Source of the DNA: Candidatus Yaniella excrementigallinarum
GTDB lineage: Bacteria > Actinomycetota > Actinomycetes > Actinomycetales > Micrococcaceae
Assembly: GCA_019113675.1 (NCBI GenBank)
Contig: DXHA01000045.1
Span: 1-58,135 of the forward strand
Reading direction: 5' to 3'
Length of the DNA stretch: 58,135 bases
Shown: positions 16,495-24,299 of the stretch, one piece after another
How the letters are laid out: each line of letters opens with the position of its first letter
Numbering within the stretch: the first letter of the stretch is position 1
Made by a program: the position numbers and the translations under genes
The notes under the pieces: generated by a model
Seen by the model: the letters and a program-made list of their open reading frames with translations, nothing else
What the model was told of the DNA's origin: nothing
The model's database searches: none

Positions 16495-17199
16495 TTATTT
16501 CAAATGCGTTATATGTTGCCTCAGCTCGGCTTCTAAATCCACGCCGTTGCTTCGGGCGATACGTACTAATTCAAATAGTTGGGCTCCAATATCGTCGTTG
16601 GTGACTTCGATATTGATTTGGGTAGCCTCTGGCGGGTTGCCCAGCGGATTGCTGGGTTGGCGTGAAGCACGGTCGATTATTTTAGCAGCGGCTGCTAACG
16701 CGGGTAATCCCGGCGGCAAATCATACGTCGATGAGCGGTCCGTGGATGTGTTCGGTGCTTCGTTGACCTTTTCGGCCTGTTTAATCTGTTCCCAATTTTT
16801 TTCTACCTCATCTACTGATACGGCACCAAGACGTTCCTTGGGAAGCAGCTGGCCATGTGAATCGAATACGTGTGGATTGCGTCGAACCATTTTTTGGCTG
16901 ATGGCCTCAGCAACGTCGTCAATATTAAACACCCCGGCTTGCGCGGCAATAGCCGAGTGCAAAGTCACTTGGAATAACACATCACCAAGTTCGTTGCGTA
17001 ATAGCTCATATATACCAGCATCTTGGGCCTCATCATCCCACCGCTGAGCCGGGATAGACTCGATTACTTCAACGGTCTCATAGGCTTCCTCAATGAGGTA
17101 TTCGGTCAGTTGATGGTGCGTTAGGGCTTGAGTCCAAGGACAGTATGTGCGCAGTTGCCTGGTGATCCATACAAGGCGCGATAAACCGGTATGTGCCAT
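16495..17199 (-). CDS. mazG: MazG-family nucleoside triphosphate pyrophosphohydrolase
   Basis: A 234-residue protein with one clear MazG domain at the N-terminus. CPWTQALTHHQLTEYLIEE (about 20-38) carries the typical CPWD/Q-x-H start and the metal-binding EEAYE motif. The second acidic motif ELGDVLFQVTLHS follows near 70, then QKMVRRNPHVF, diagnostic of the family. MazG hydrolyses (d)NTPs to NMP and pyrophosphate and is linked to nucleotide pool cleaning and (p)ppGpp control. The C-terminal half (about 110-234) is less conserved, shorter than in the two-domain E. coli enzyme. The gene begins two bases after the stop of adenosine deaminase and is probably translated from the same mRNA. Confidence 0.9.
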   Translation of the reverse strand: MAHTGLSRLVWITRQLRTYCPWTQALTHHQLTEYLIEEAYETVEVIESIPAQRWDDEAQDAGIYELLRNELGDVLFQVTLHSAIAAQAGVFNIDDVAEAISQKMVRRNPHVFDSHGQLLPKERLGAVSVDEVEKNWEQIKQAEKVNEAPNTSTDRSSTYDLPPGLPALAAAAKIIDRASRQPSNPLGNPPEATQINIEVTNDDIGAQLFELVRIARSNGVDLEAELRQHITHLK

Positions 17200-17201
17200 G
17201 G

Positions 17202-18437
17202 CTAGTCCTCAGCGGCGTCGTCTTCAAATTCCATAAAAACTACCGGTGCATTGGGATCGTCCTCATCTTGCACCGCAGCGATAGTATCCATCCAAGAAAA
17301 TTCGATAAACTCACGCAGCTGATCGCGTGCATACTCGGTTTGAAAGGCACCCTTGACGGCGTTGAGTTGAAATTCCAACAGATCGATCATGGTGTAGTCG
17401 TAGGCGGCTGCAAGCGTGTAGAGCTCATCGGTGAGGCTAACACCGGAAATAAGCCGGTTATCGGGGCTCACAGTGACAGCAAAACCAGACCGGTAAAGCA
17501 AATCAAAAGGATGATTATCTAGCGGGGCGGCTTCAGGACCAAGTTCAACAGCAGCCGTTTGGAGGTTAGAAGTTGGGCACAATTCCAGCACGGTATTGTT
17601 GTACAACATGCGGTTGGCAACGTCACCCCAGACCAAGATGTCTTGTTCTTCGTCGAGTTCAACATTAGAAATATCTTCGATGAGGTTCACACCGTGTCCG
17701 ATGCGTAATGCCCGGCCAGCGGTGAGCGCTCCAGCGATCGAGTCGATCCCGTCTGCTTCACCGGCGTGAATAGTGATGGGCACGAATCGTTGGTCCAGCC
17801 AAGCAAATACGTCGGCAAAATTGGTGGCTGGAAATCCGAGTTCTGGTCCGGCAATGTCGAAAGCCACCACGGAACCCAGCGGACGGTGCCGATATGTGAG
17901 TTCGGCGATCTTTTGGGCGTTATCGGCCGAATTTTGTCGCATCGCACACAGTATTTGGTGTACTTGTAGGGATCCATCGAGCTCTTGCATGGCCCGTTCC
18001 AGTCCGGCGGTAACTGCTTCAACGGCCTCATCAAGGCTCAGCCCTGCTTGAGTATGTTGCTCTGGGGCCCACCGTACTTCACCATATACGACGCCGTCGG
18101 CGACCAAATCCATTGCAAATTCATAAGCAATGCGTTCTAGCGCCGGTGCGGTTTGCATAACCGCCAAGGTGTGGTCAAACATTTCAAGGTATTTCGGCAG
18201 GGAGCCGGCATTGGCCGCTTCAGAAAACCAAACGGCCAACTCTTGTTCAGTGTCAGCTGGCAATTCGTGGCCGATCTCAGCAGCGAGTTCCACAATGGTG
18301 GCTGGGCGCAGGCCCCCGTCGAGATGATCATGAAGTGAGACCTTGGGCAGGGCTGCCAAATCGAGGCCAAAGGGGTCCAGTTGCAATTCGTCTTCGCCAG
18401 CGGGAGCTTCGGCGTCAGGGGATTTGTGTTTCATCAC
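17202..18437 (-). CDS. add: Adenosine deaminase
   Basis: A 411-residue zinc enzyme converting adenosine (and deoxyadenosine) to inosine. The metal ligands lie in HDHLDGGLRP (H36, H38), the third in TIHAGEADG, and the aspartate in VTVSPDNRLISG. Catalytic glutamate is in HAGEADG and the histidine in LRIGHGVNL; LCPTSNLQT is also conserved. The N- and C-terminal ends are acidic extensions. The ATG at 18437 overlaps the DedA stop by four bases, and mazG follows after two bases, so dedA-add-mazG is one tightly packed unit near the other nucleoside genes deoA and cdd. The role is purine nucleoside salvage. Confidence 0.95.
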   Translation of the reverse strand: MMKHKSPDAEAPAGEDELQLDPFGLDLAALPKVSLHDHLDGGLRPATIVELAAEIGHELPADTEQELAVWFSEAANAGSLPKYLEMFDHTLAVMQTAPALERIAYEFAMDLVADGVVYGEVRWAPEQHTQAGLSLDEAVEAVTAGLERAMQELDGSLQVHQILCAMRQNSADNAQKIAELTYRHRPLGSVVAFDIAGPELGFPATNFADVFAWLDQRFVPITIHAGEADGIDSIAGALTAGRALRIGHGVNLIEDISNVELDEEQDILVWGDVANRMLYNNTVLELCPTSNLQTAAVELGPEAAPLDNHPFDLLYRSGFAVTVSPDNRLISGVSLTDELYTLAAAYDYTMIDLLEFQLNAVKGAFQTEYARDQLREFIEFSWMDTIAAVQDEDDPNAPVVFMEFEDDAAED

Positions 18438-19090
18438 GGGTTCGAGTCTAAGCCAGTTTGGTGTTCAGGGTCATCTTGGTCAGGGGTACGTTCCATTCGG
18501 GAACGCATAAACTTTTTGATTGCACGGTCAAGGATCCACCCGAGAATCGCGGCAAATACCAGCGCCAACGCAATTTGCAGTACCGTGTGTTCTAACCAGC
18601 CGGCGGTAAAATACCCGATAAAAATCGAATACGCCGCCCATAGAGCCGCCGAGATAAAATCTAGCCCCATAAATTTGATCACGGGCATGCGAGTAGCTCC
18701 GGCTATGAAGTTCACGGCTACACGTCCACCAGGAATGTGCCGGGCGGTAATTACCACCATAGCTCCAGAATATTTTAGGGTTTGTTTGACTCCGCCAATG
18801 GCCCGGACCACGGAGCGAGTGCGCATCCAACGAAAACGGGTCACGCCTATGGAGCGGCCCAACCAATAGGCAATTTGGTCACCGACAAAGGCACCGAACC
18901 ATCCCATAAAAAACACGGTTGAAAGGTTGAACCCTTGGTTTTTATCGGAGATGGTCGCCAAGGCAACGATCAGCGATTCTGAGGGCACGATTGGAAAGAA
19001 ACCATCAACAAGACTGAATAAGAACAGCGCAAGGGGCATCCACCAAGCTTCGGCGGCACCCAGGATCAGTTCTTCTATAAAATCCAGCAC
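18434..19090 (-). CDS. DedA family membrane protein
   Basis: A 218-residue membrane protein of the DedA/SNARE-associated family. Family motifs are visible: FFPIVPSESLIVALA, GAFVGDQIAYWLGRSIG, and the arginine-rich HIPGGRVAVNFIAGATRMP. About five hydrophobic segments are present, with a basic, acidic C-terminal tail. DedA proteins act as proton-dependent lipid or undecaprenyl-phosphate flippases and affect membrane energetics; specificity here is unknown. The GTG start at 19090 has AAAGGAAA upstream and lies 22 bases after the thymidine phosphorylase stop. The stop overlaps the adenosine deaminase start. Confidence 0.9.
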   Translation of the reverse strand: MLDFIEELILGAAEAWWMPLALFLFSLVDGFFPIVPSESLIVALATISDKNQGFNLSTVFFMGWFGAFVGDQIAYWLGRSIGVTRFRWMRTRSVVRAIGGVKQTLKYSGAMVVITARHIPGGRVAVNFIAGATRMPVIKFMGLDFISAALWAAYSIFIGYFTAGWLEHTVLQIALALVFAAILGWILDRAIKKFMRSRMERTPDQDDPEHQTGLDSNP

Positions 19091-19112
19091 GTTTGGTTTC
19101 CTTTATCGTATG

Positions 19113-20381
19113 TCAGCTAATGACGTCGATAACCAGCGGTGGTGATAGGTAGGTGTTGACGGTTTCAGTCGCATCGCCCAGCAGTTGCTCGGCAGGTTCG
19201 AGGGCTTCAGGAGTTTCGGTATATAGCGTCATTAGTGGTTGGCCAGCAGTGACGGCGTCGCCGGGCTTGGCATGTAACCGTATACCGGCAGTCGGCTGCA
19301 CCGTCTGACCTTGAACTTGCCGTCCGGCACCTAGCCGCCATGCAGCCTCGCCGATAGCCCGGGCATCCATCACTGACAACACACCGGTTTCTCGCGCCAT
19401 CACCGTGTGTTGGTGTGTGGCGGTGGGCAGGGGCGCATCTGGGTCACCATGCTGGGCAGCAATCATGGCCCGCCAGGTATCCATGGCTTTACCATTATTC
19501 AGGTGCTCTGCTGGGTCGGCGTCAATACCTGCACCGGCCAGCATATGTTTGGCCAATGTAACGGTCAGTTCTACAACGTCGGCAGGACCCGCACCGGCAA
19601 GCACCTCTAAGGTTTCTTCAACTTCAATACCGTTGCCTACCGTATAGCCAAGCGGTGTATCCATTCGGGTGAGTACCGCAGTGGTGTGAACTGAAGATCT
19701 CTTGCCTAACCACACCATTTTTTCGGCTAATTGGCGCGCCTGTTCCTCATCCTGCATGAAGGCCCCGCTTCCGGTCTTAACGTCAAGGACCAGTGTGTCG
19801 GTGCCCTCGGCAAGCTTTTTCGACATAATCGATGAGGCGATAAGCGGCATGCTGTCGACGGTAGCAGTGACATCGCGTAGGCTATAAATCTTTTTATCCG
19901 CGGGTGCCAGTTGGGCTGTGGCAGCACAAATGACCCCACCTGGTTGAAGCAACTGTGACCGAATCTGAGCTTCGGACAGATCAACTTGAAAGCCCGGGAT
20001 GGCTTCAAGTTTGTCTAGCGTGCCACCGGTATGGCCTAGGCCTCGACCAGATAGTTGCGGTACCGCGACCCCGTAGGAGGCGACCAACGGAGTTAGCGGT
20101 AGCGTGATCTTATCGCCCACTCCCCCGGTCGAGTGTTTATCTGCAGTAGGTTTGCCCAGGTCCGAAAAATTTAAGGTGGCCCCGGAATTCAACATTGCGG
20201 TGGTGAGCGCTAATAGTTCAGTGTCCGTGAGGCCTTGATAGTAAATTGCCATGGCCAGGGCCGCAAATTGTTCATCCAAGACCGCACCGGAGGTATAACC
20301 GTTGACCAACCAGGTGATTTGGTCGGTACTAAGCGGATGGCCGTTGCGTTTAGCGGTGATCAGTTCCACAGCAGTATACAT
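19113..20381 (-). CDS. deoA: Thymidine/pyrimidine-nucleoside phosphorylase
   Basis: A 422-residue enzyme that splits thymidine or uridine with phosphate. It has the phosphate-binding motif KHSTGGVGDKITLPL and the signature SGRGLGHTGGTLDKLEAIPGF. An N-terminal helical domain (AVELITAKRNGHPL) and the C-terminal pyruvoyl-like RLHAKPGDAVTAGQPL domain, present in the phosphorylases, complete the fold. The frame is open to 20513, but ATG 20381 is preceded by CAGGAG and gives the family N-terminus MYTAVELI. The start lies two bases after the cytidine deaminase stop, so the two salvage enzymes are co-translated. Substrate preference (thymidine versus uridine) is not certain. Confidence 0.93.
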   Translation of the reverse strand: MYTAVELITAKRNGHPLSTDQITWLVNGYTSGAVLDEQFAALAMAIYYQGLTDTELLALTTAMLNSGATLNFSDLGKPTADKHSTGGVGDKITLPLTPLVASYGVAVPQLSGRGLGHTGGTLDKLEAIPGFQVDLSEAQIRSQLLQPGGVICAATAQLAPADKKIYSLRDVTATVDSMPLIASSIMSKKLAEGTDTLVLDVKTGSGAFMQDEEQARQLAEKMVWLGKRSSVHTTAVLTRMDTPLGYTVGNGIEVEETLEVLAGAGPADVVELTVTLAKHMLAGAGIDADPAEHLNNGKAMDTWRAMIAAQHGDPDAPLPTATHQHTVMARETGVLSVMDARAIGEAAWRLGAGRQVQGQTVQPTAGIRLHAKPGDAVTAGQPLMTLYTETPEALEPAEQLLGDATETVNTYLSPPLVIDVIS

Positions 20382-20383
20382 AG

Positions 20384-20770
20384 TCACTCCTGCACGTTTT
20401 CTGGGCCGAATGCATTGGGCAAGAGTTGTGCCAAGGTTACGGGGCCCTGCTGGGTGGCAATGGATAGGGTCGAGGGGGCATGTTCGTGGAGTAACTGACG
20501 GCAACGGCCGCACGGGGTAATGTATTGACCCGCTGCATCAAGGCACACCAGGTGAGTCAGAGCAGCGCCGTCGTTAAGCCGCCACGAAGAAATAAGCGAA
20601 CATTCGGCGCATAGAGTCACTCCGTATGAAGCGTTTTCGATATTAACGCCCAGATGAATTTGTCCAGTCCTGTCCATGGCGGCTGCAGCTACCGGGTAGT
20701 TCGAGTAGGGGGCATACGCCTGTGATAAGGCGTGTTTTGCGGCAACCTGGAGTTGAGCGTGGGTATCCAT
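20384..20770 (-). CDS. cdd: Cytidine deaminase
   Basis: A 128-residue zinc enzyme deaminating cytidine and deoxycytidine. Zinc ligands and the proton-shuttle glutamate are in TLCAECSLIS (Cys-Ala-Glu) and the two cysteines in PCGRCRQLL. The substrate-binding segment GVNIENASYG precedes the first motif. The length is that of the small homotetrameric class. The ATG (20770) overlaps the last base of the M20 hydrolase stop, and deoA follows after two bases. The gene order M20 hydrolase - cdd - deoA - dedA - add - mazG suggests one long salvage operon. Confidence 0.95.
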   Translation of the reverse strand: MDTHAQLQVAAKHALSQAYAPYSNYPVAAAAMDRTGQIHLGVNIENASYGVTLCAECSLISSWRLNDGAALTHLVCLDAAGQYITPCGRCRQLLHEHAPSTLSIATQQGPVTLAQLLPNAFGPENVQE

Positions 20771-22029
20771 TAGCCAGCTCCGGTCAAGGTACGCAGTGCA
20801 GCCTGGATAAAGATTTGCATCCCTACGCCGATGGCACGTTCATCCGGGTTGTAGTCGCCCTGATGTAAGTCATAGGTGGGGCCATACGGTGTGCGGGTAC
20901 CTAACCGCAACATTGCCCCTGGGAGTTTTTGGGTCATCCAGGCAAAGTCTTCACCGCCCATGGATTGTTCTGCTAGTTCGATAGTTCGGGAGCCAAGTTC
21001 AAAGCGAGTGGCGTCTTCAATCAGATCAGTTTCGGCTTCATTATTGACCACCGGTGGGACGCCACGGACATGTTCCAAATCAACTTTGACACCGTATGGG
21101 GCAGCAACCTGACCGATAATTTCATCTAATAGGTGGCCGGCTGATTCCCACGCGGCGGCATCCAGGGTACGGAAGGTGCCCGACAGTTGCCCGGTCGCCG
21201 GGATCGCATTGGGGGCGTGGCCAGCTTGAATGTGCCCCCAGGTAAGTTGGACGCCGGAGCGCACATCGATCCGCCGTGACAAGATAGCTGGTACTTGAGC
21301 GGCAATCTGAGCTAACGCGAAGACGACGTCTTGGGTCTGCTGGGGACGAGAGGTATGCCCGCCGCGGCCGGTAAGGGTGACGCGCAGGGTATCGGTGGCC
21401 GAGGTAATGGCACCGATACGGGTACCGATCGTACCGACGTCGAAACAAGGATCAGCGTGCAACGCAATAATTCGTGGCACATCGTCCAAGATCCCTTGAC
21501 GAATCACCTCAACGGAACCACCGGGCAGTTTTTCTTCAGCCGGTTGAAATATGAGCCGCACTCTGCCTGTCAATGCCAAGTGGTCTACTGCCACCGGAGT
21601 TTGACCGGTCATCAGCCGATGTAAACTAATGGCGGTACCAAGAGCTACCGAAGCGTGAAGGTCATGACCACAGGCATGAGCGATGCCATCATGCACAGAG
21701 GCATAGGGCAACCCGGTGGCCTCTTGTACCGGTAATGCATCAATATCGGCACGAATACCCAACACCACCGGGCCAGCGCCAATATCCACCCAGGCACCTG
21801 TGCCTGCTAGTCGGTTGGGTTTGAGTCCATAGCTTTGCAGCGTGGATACAATCTGATCGGTGGTGCGATGTTCACGAAATGACAGCTCAGGATGCTGGTG
21901 TAGATCACGTCGAAACGTGACTATGTCATCTATCAATTCTTCAACGACGGGCGCGATACGCGGCAGCCCCGGATCGTCGCGAACAGGCTGCTGATATGAC
22001 AGCGCTATATTCTGTGGTTTATCGGTCAC
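20770..22029 (-). CDS. M20 family amidohydrolase (M20D, hippurate/IAA-amino acid hydrolase-like)
   Basis: A 419-residue metallohydrolase. The N-terminal part has FRRDLHQHPELSFREH (about 39-54) and the metal-binding HACGHDLHAS (about 118-127), both typical of the M20D group. The catalytic glutamates are in PAEEKLPGGS and the dimerisation domain contains GRGGHTSRPQQT. The last metal-binding histidine is near the C-terminus in DLHQGDYN. Members cleave N-acyl or N-carbamoyl amino acids; the actual substrate is unknown. The start overlaps the end of the manC frame by four bases and the stop touches cdd, so it belongs to the same transcript. No membrane or secretion signal is visible. Confidence 0.88.
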   Translation of the reverse strand: MTDKPQNIALSYQQPVRDDPGLPRIAPVVEELIDDIVTFRRDLHQHPELSFREHRTTDQIVSTLQSYGLKPNRLAGTGAWVDIGAGPVVLGIRADIDALPVQEATGLPYASVHDGIAHACGHDLHASVALGTAISLHRLMTGQTPVAVDHLALTGRVRLIFQPAEEKLPGGSVEVIRQGILDDVPRIIALHADPCFDVGTIGTRIGAITSATDTLRVTLTGRGGHTSRPQQTQDVVFALAQIAAQVPAILSRRIDVRSGVQLTWGHIQAGHAPNAIPATGQLSGTFRTLDAAAWESAGHLLDEIIGQVAAPYGVKVDLEHVRGVPPVVNNEAETDLIEDATRFELGSRTIELAEQSMGGEDFAWMTQKLPGAMLRLGTRTPYGPTYDLHQGDYNPDERAIGVGMQIFIQAALRTLTGAG

Positions 22030-23162
22030 AACACATCATCGTCCCCATGAGCCTTAATCGATTCTACGGCCTGTTTGACAGACTGAGCATGTTCGGTAGT
22101 CGTCACCAACAGTGCGTCTGGAGTATCAACTACCACAATGTCTTCTACCCCAATTAAAGCAATTACCCGAGAAGTATCGGTCACTACCACACCGTCGGCA
22201 TCTTCGGTATATACGCGAGGGGTCTCACCAATGACAGTGACACCAGACTCATCAGTAGCAGGGTTGAGCCGGGCAATTGCAGCGAAATCTCCAACGTCGT
22301 CCCAAATAAAATCGCTGGGGATAACCGCCACATCTCCGGCTTCAGCAGCCGGTTCAGCCACCGCATAATCAATCGAGGTCTTAGGCAAGCTCGACCAAAC
22401 CTCGGACATTACTGTTTCCATATCGCCGGCAGTATTGGCCTTGGCTATTGCCGTGACACCTTCAAATAGCTGTGGTTCATGCTATTGCAGATGCGCCAAT
22501 AGAAGTTTCACCGGGGCCACAAACATCCCCGCATTCCAGAAGTGCTTGCCCGAGGCAACGTAACGTTGGGCGACTTCCGACGCTGGTTTTTCAACAAACT
22601 TATCAACTTTATACGCCGAAGGTGCGTCAGTAATATTGAGCTTTTCGCCCTGGCGAATATAGCCAAACCCGGTGGACGGATAAGTCGGTTTGATACCAAT
22701 AGTCACGATTTTGTCAGTACGGGCCGTTGCAATTGCTTCACTTACAGCTTCCCGAAACACCTCGTCAGGACCAATAACTTGATCGGCTGCAAATGACCCC
22801 ATGATCGCATCCGGGTCGCGTTCATACAGTACTGCGGCAGCCAAGCCAATGGCGGCTGCTGAATCTTTTGGCTCCGGCTCCAATAGGAAGTTTTCTTTGG
22901 CCACACCAGCAAGCTGCGCGCATACAGCATCACGGTGGGCCTGGCCTGTCACTACCATGATGTTATCCCCAGCTAAGGGGTGCAACCTATCGTAGGTAGC
23001 TCGAATTAGAGTCTGCCCCGAACCGGTTAGATCATGCAGAAACTTTGGGGCAGCCGCACGTGATAATGGCCACAACCGTGTCCCTACCCCACCGGCGGGA
23101 ATAACGGCCCAAAAACGATCGAGCCCTGTAACCTGCGTAGATGAAAGCTGCTGTTGATTCAC
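22026..23162 (-). pseudogene. manC: Mannose-1-phosphate guanylyltransferase interrupted by an in-frame amber codon
   Basis: The whole frame encodes a normal-length (about 378 codons) GDP-mannose pyrophosphorylase. Nucleotidyltransferase motifs are AVIPAGGVGTRLWPLSR and PKFLHDLTG, then ADQVIGPDE, FVEKPA and FWNAGMF. After MFVAPVKLLLAHLQ a single TAG at 22484-22482 interrupts it. Translation resumes in the same frame with HEPQLFEGVTAIAKAN and continues to the conserved WDDVGDFAAIARL and the C-terminal end. No frameshift is needed, and both halves look well conserved. Possibilities are a recent nonsense mutation, a sequencing error, or readthrough. Without the second half the active-site WDDVG region is lost. 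The gene is divergent to sdhC; the M20 hydrolase start overlaps its end. Confidence 0.9.
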
Positions 23163-23351
23163 TCAAACCACTGTATTGCACATCTCTGGCAGCTGCCTGA
23201 AGTTACCGGCGCGAAGGTCTAAGATGTCGTATTAACAAATTCATCACCGGTTAGTATTAGCCTAGGACTAAGCACGCAACTCGCACCGGCGTTGAAAGCG
23301 TGACTGATAATCGGTCTAGGCGCCACATTGCGTACTTTGGGAGGTTTCATA

Positions 23352-23768
23352 GTGTCTACTGCGACAACCGCGCAGCAGTCCCCTCCTGCCAAGAAAAAAT
23401 CTGGCAGAGGGACCCTGTATCGCGGAAAAGAAGGTATGTGGTCCTGGGTGGCCCATCGAATCACCGGCGTGGTGATTTTCTTATTCTTACTGGTCCACGT
23501 GTTAGATACCGCATTGGTCCGTGTCTCGCCTGAAGCTTACGATGCTGTTATCGGTACTTATAAAAACTGGTACATGGCGATAGGTGAAGCAGGTCTAGTC
23601 GCCGCGGTCGTTTATCACGCATTTAACGGCATTCGTGTCGTACTGATCGACTTTTGGAAAAAAGGCACCAAGTATCAGACACACATGCTGTGGACTGTCC
23701 TGATCCTATGGGTAGTCGTGTTTGGCGGATTCTTCATACGCCACTTGATGCTGGTGCTGGGAGGTTAA
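23352..23768 (+). CDS. sdhC: Succinate dehydrogenase cytochrome b556 subunit
   Basis: A 138-residue membrane anchor of complex II. The N-terminus is polar (STATTAQQSPPAKKK). Next comes the conserved GMWSWVAHRITGV, the quinone/heme region of SdhC, where the S-x-x-x-R group is expected. Three membrane helices follow (about 35-55, 75-95, 108-130); the heme-ligand histidine candidates are H in LLVHVLD and YHAFNGIR. The frame opens at 23328, but GTG 23352 has GGGAGG seven bases upstream and gives a family-like N-terminus, so it is chosen. First gene of sdhCDAB, with sdhD four bases downstream. Confidence 0.93.
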   Translation: MSTATTAQQSPPAKKKSGRGTLYRGKEGMWSWVAHRITGVVIFLFLLVHVLDTALVRVSPEAYDAVIGTYKNWYMAIGEAGLVAAVVYHAFNGIRVVLIDFWKKGTKYQTHMLWTVLILWVVVFGGFFIRHLMLVLGG

Positions 23769-23772
23769 GCGC

Positions 23773-24258
23773 ATGGCAACTCATCAGATAAATATCGCCG
23801 CACCGCGGACTGGCGATGTAGATCCAAGATATCTTCGTAATTCTGCGAGCCCTTCTTCAAACCGCGAGATGTTCAAGTGGCTCTTTATGCGCATTTCCGG
23901 GCCGATCCTATTGGTCCTGATCTTCGTACACCTATTTGTCAACATGATGGTTGGTGACGGCGTACACGGCCTGAACTTTGGTTTCGTTGCCGGCAAATGG
24001 GCGTCACCGCTGTGGCAGATCTGGGATCTGACCATGCTGTGGCTGGCCATGATTCACGGCACCTTTGGTATGGGCACCATCATTGATGACTACACCCGCA
24101 AAGATCGGACCCGCGTTGGTTTCAAAGTTGCCCTGTATCTGGCCAGTGTTGCCATCGTCGTACTGGGCACCCTGGTGATCTTCACCTTTGAGCCATGCAT
24201 GACTGACGCAGCCGGCAACTTGATGGACAACTCGCCAAGCTTCTGCTTCAACCAATAA
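23773..24258 (+). CDS. sdhD: Succinate dehydrogenase hydrophobic membrane anchor subunit
   Basis: A 161-residue protein with three membrane helices (about 36-58, 80-100, 116-138). The conserved segment MFKWLFMRISGPILLVLIFVHLF starts the membrane part, and GTIIDDYTRK lies in a loop. It shares with SdhC the job of anchoring the flavoprotein and iron-sulphur subunits and binding quinone. Start ATG 23773 has GGGAGG about ten bases upstream, inside the end of sdhC, so translation is coupled. The C-terminal tail after the third helix is longer than in E. coli SdhD and contains two cysteines (EPCMTD, SFCFNQ). Confidence 0.92.
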   Translation: MATHQINIAAPRTGDVDPRYLRNSASPSSNREMFKWLFMRISGPILLVLIFVHLFVNMMVGDGVHGLNFGFVAGKWASPLWQIWDLTMLWLAMIHGTFGMGTIIDDYTRKDRTRVGFKVALYLASVAIVVLGTLVIFTFEPCMTDAAGNLMDNSPSFCFNQ

Positions 24259-24299
24259 GCACCTGAAGCGCACAAGACTAAGAAAGAAGACTTCATCTG

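Noticed and set aside
16415-17047. 210-codon plus-strand frame opposite mazG
   Set aside because: It is a shadow of mazG; the minus-strand product has all MazG motifs.
22026-22421. Separate gene for the C-terminal half of manC
   Set aside because: It is in the same frame as the first half, begins mid-domain, and lacks a ribosome site; it is the rest of an interrupted manC.
22482-22484. TAG as a coded pyrrolysine or other special amino acid
   Set aside because: TAG ends several other genes in the window (for example gdhA and the Ltp-repeat gene), and no supporting system is visible; a nonsense change is simpler.
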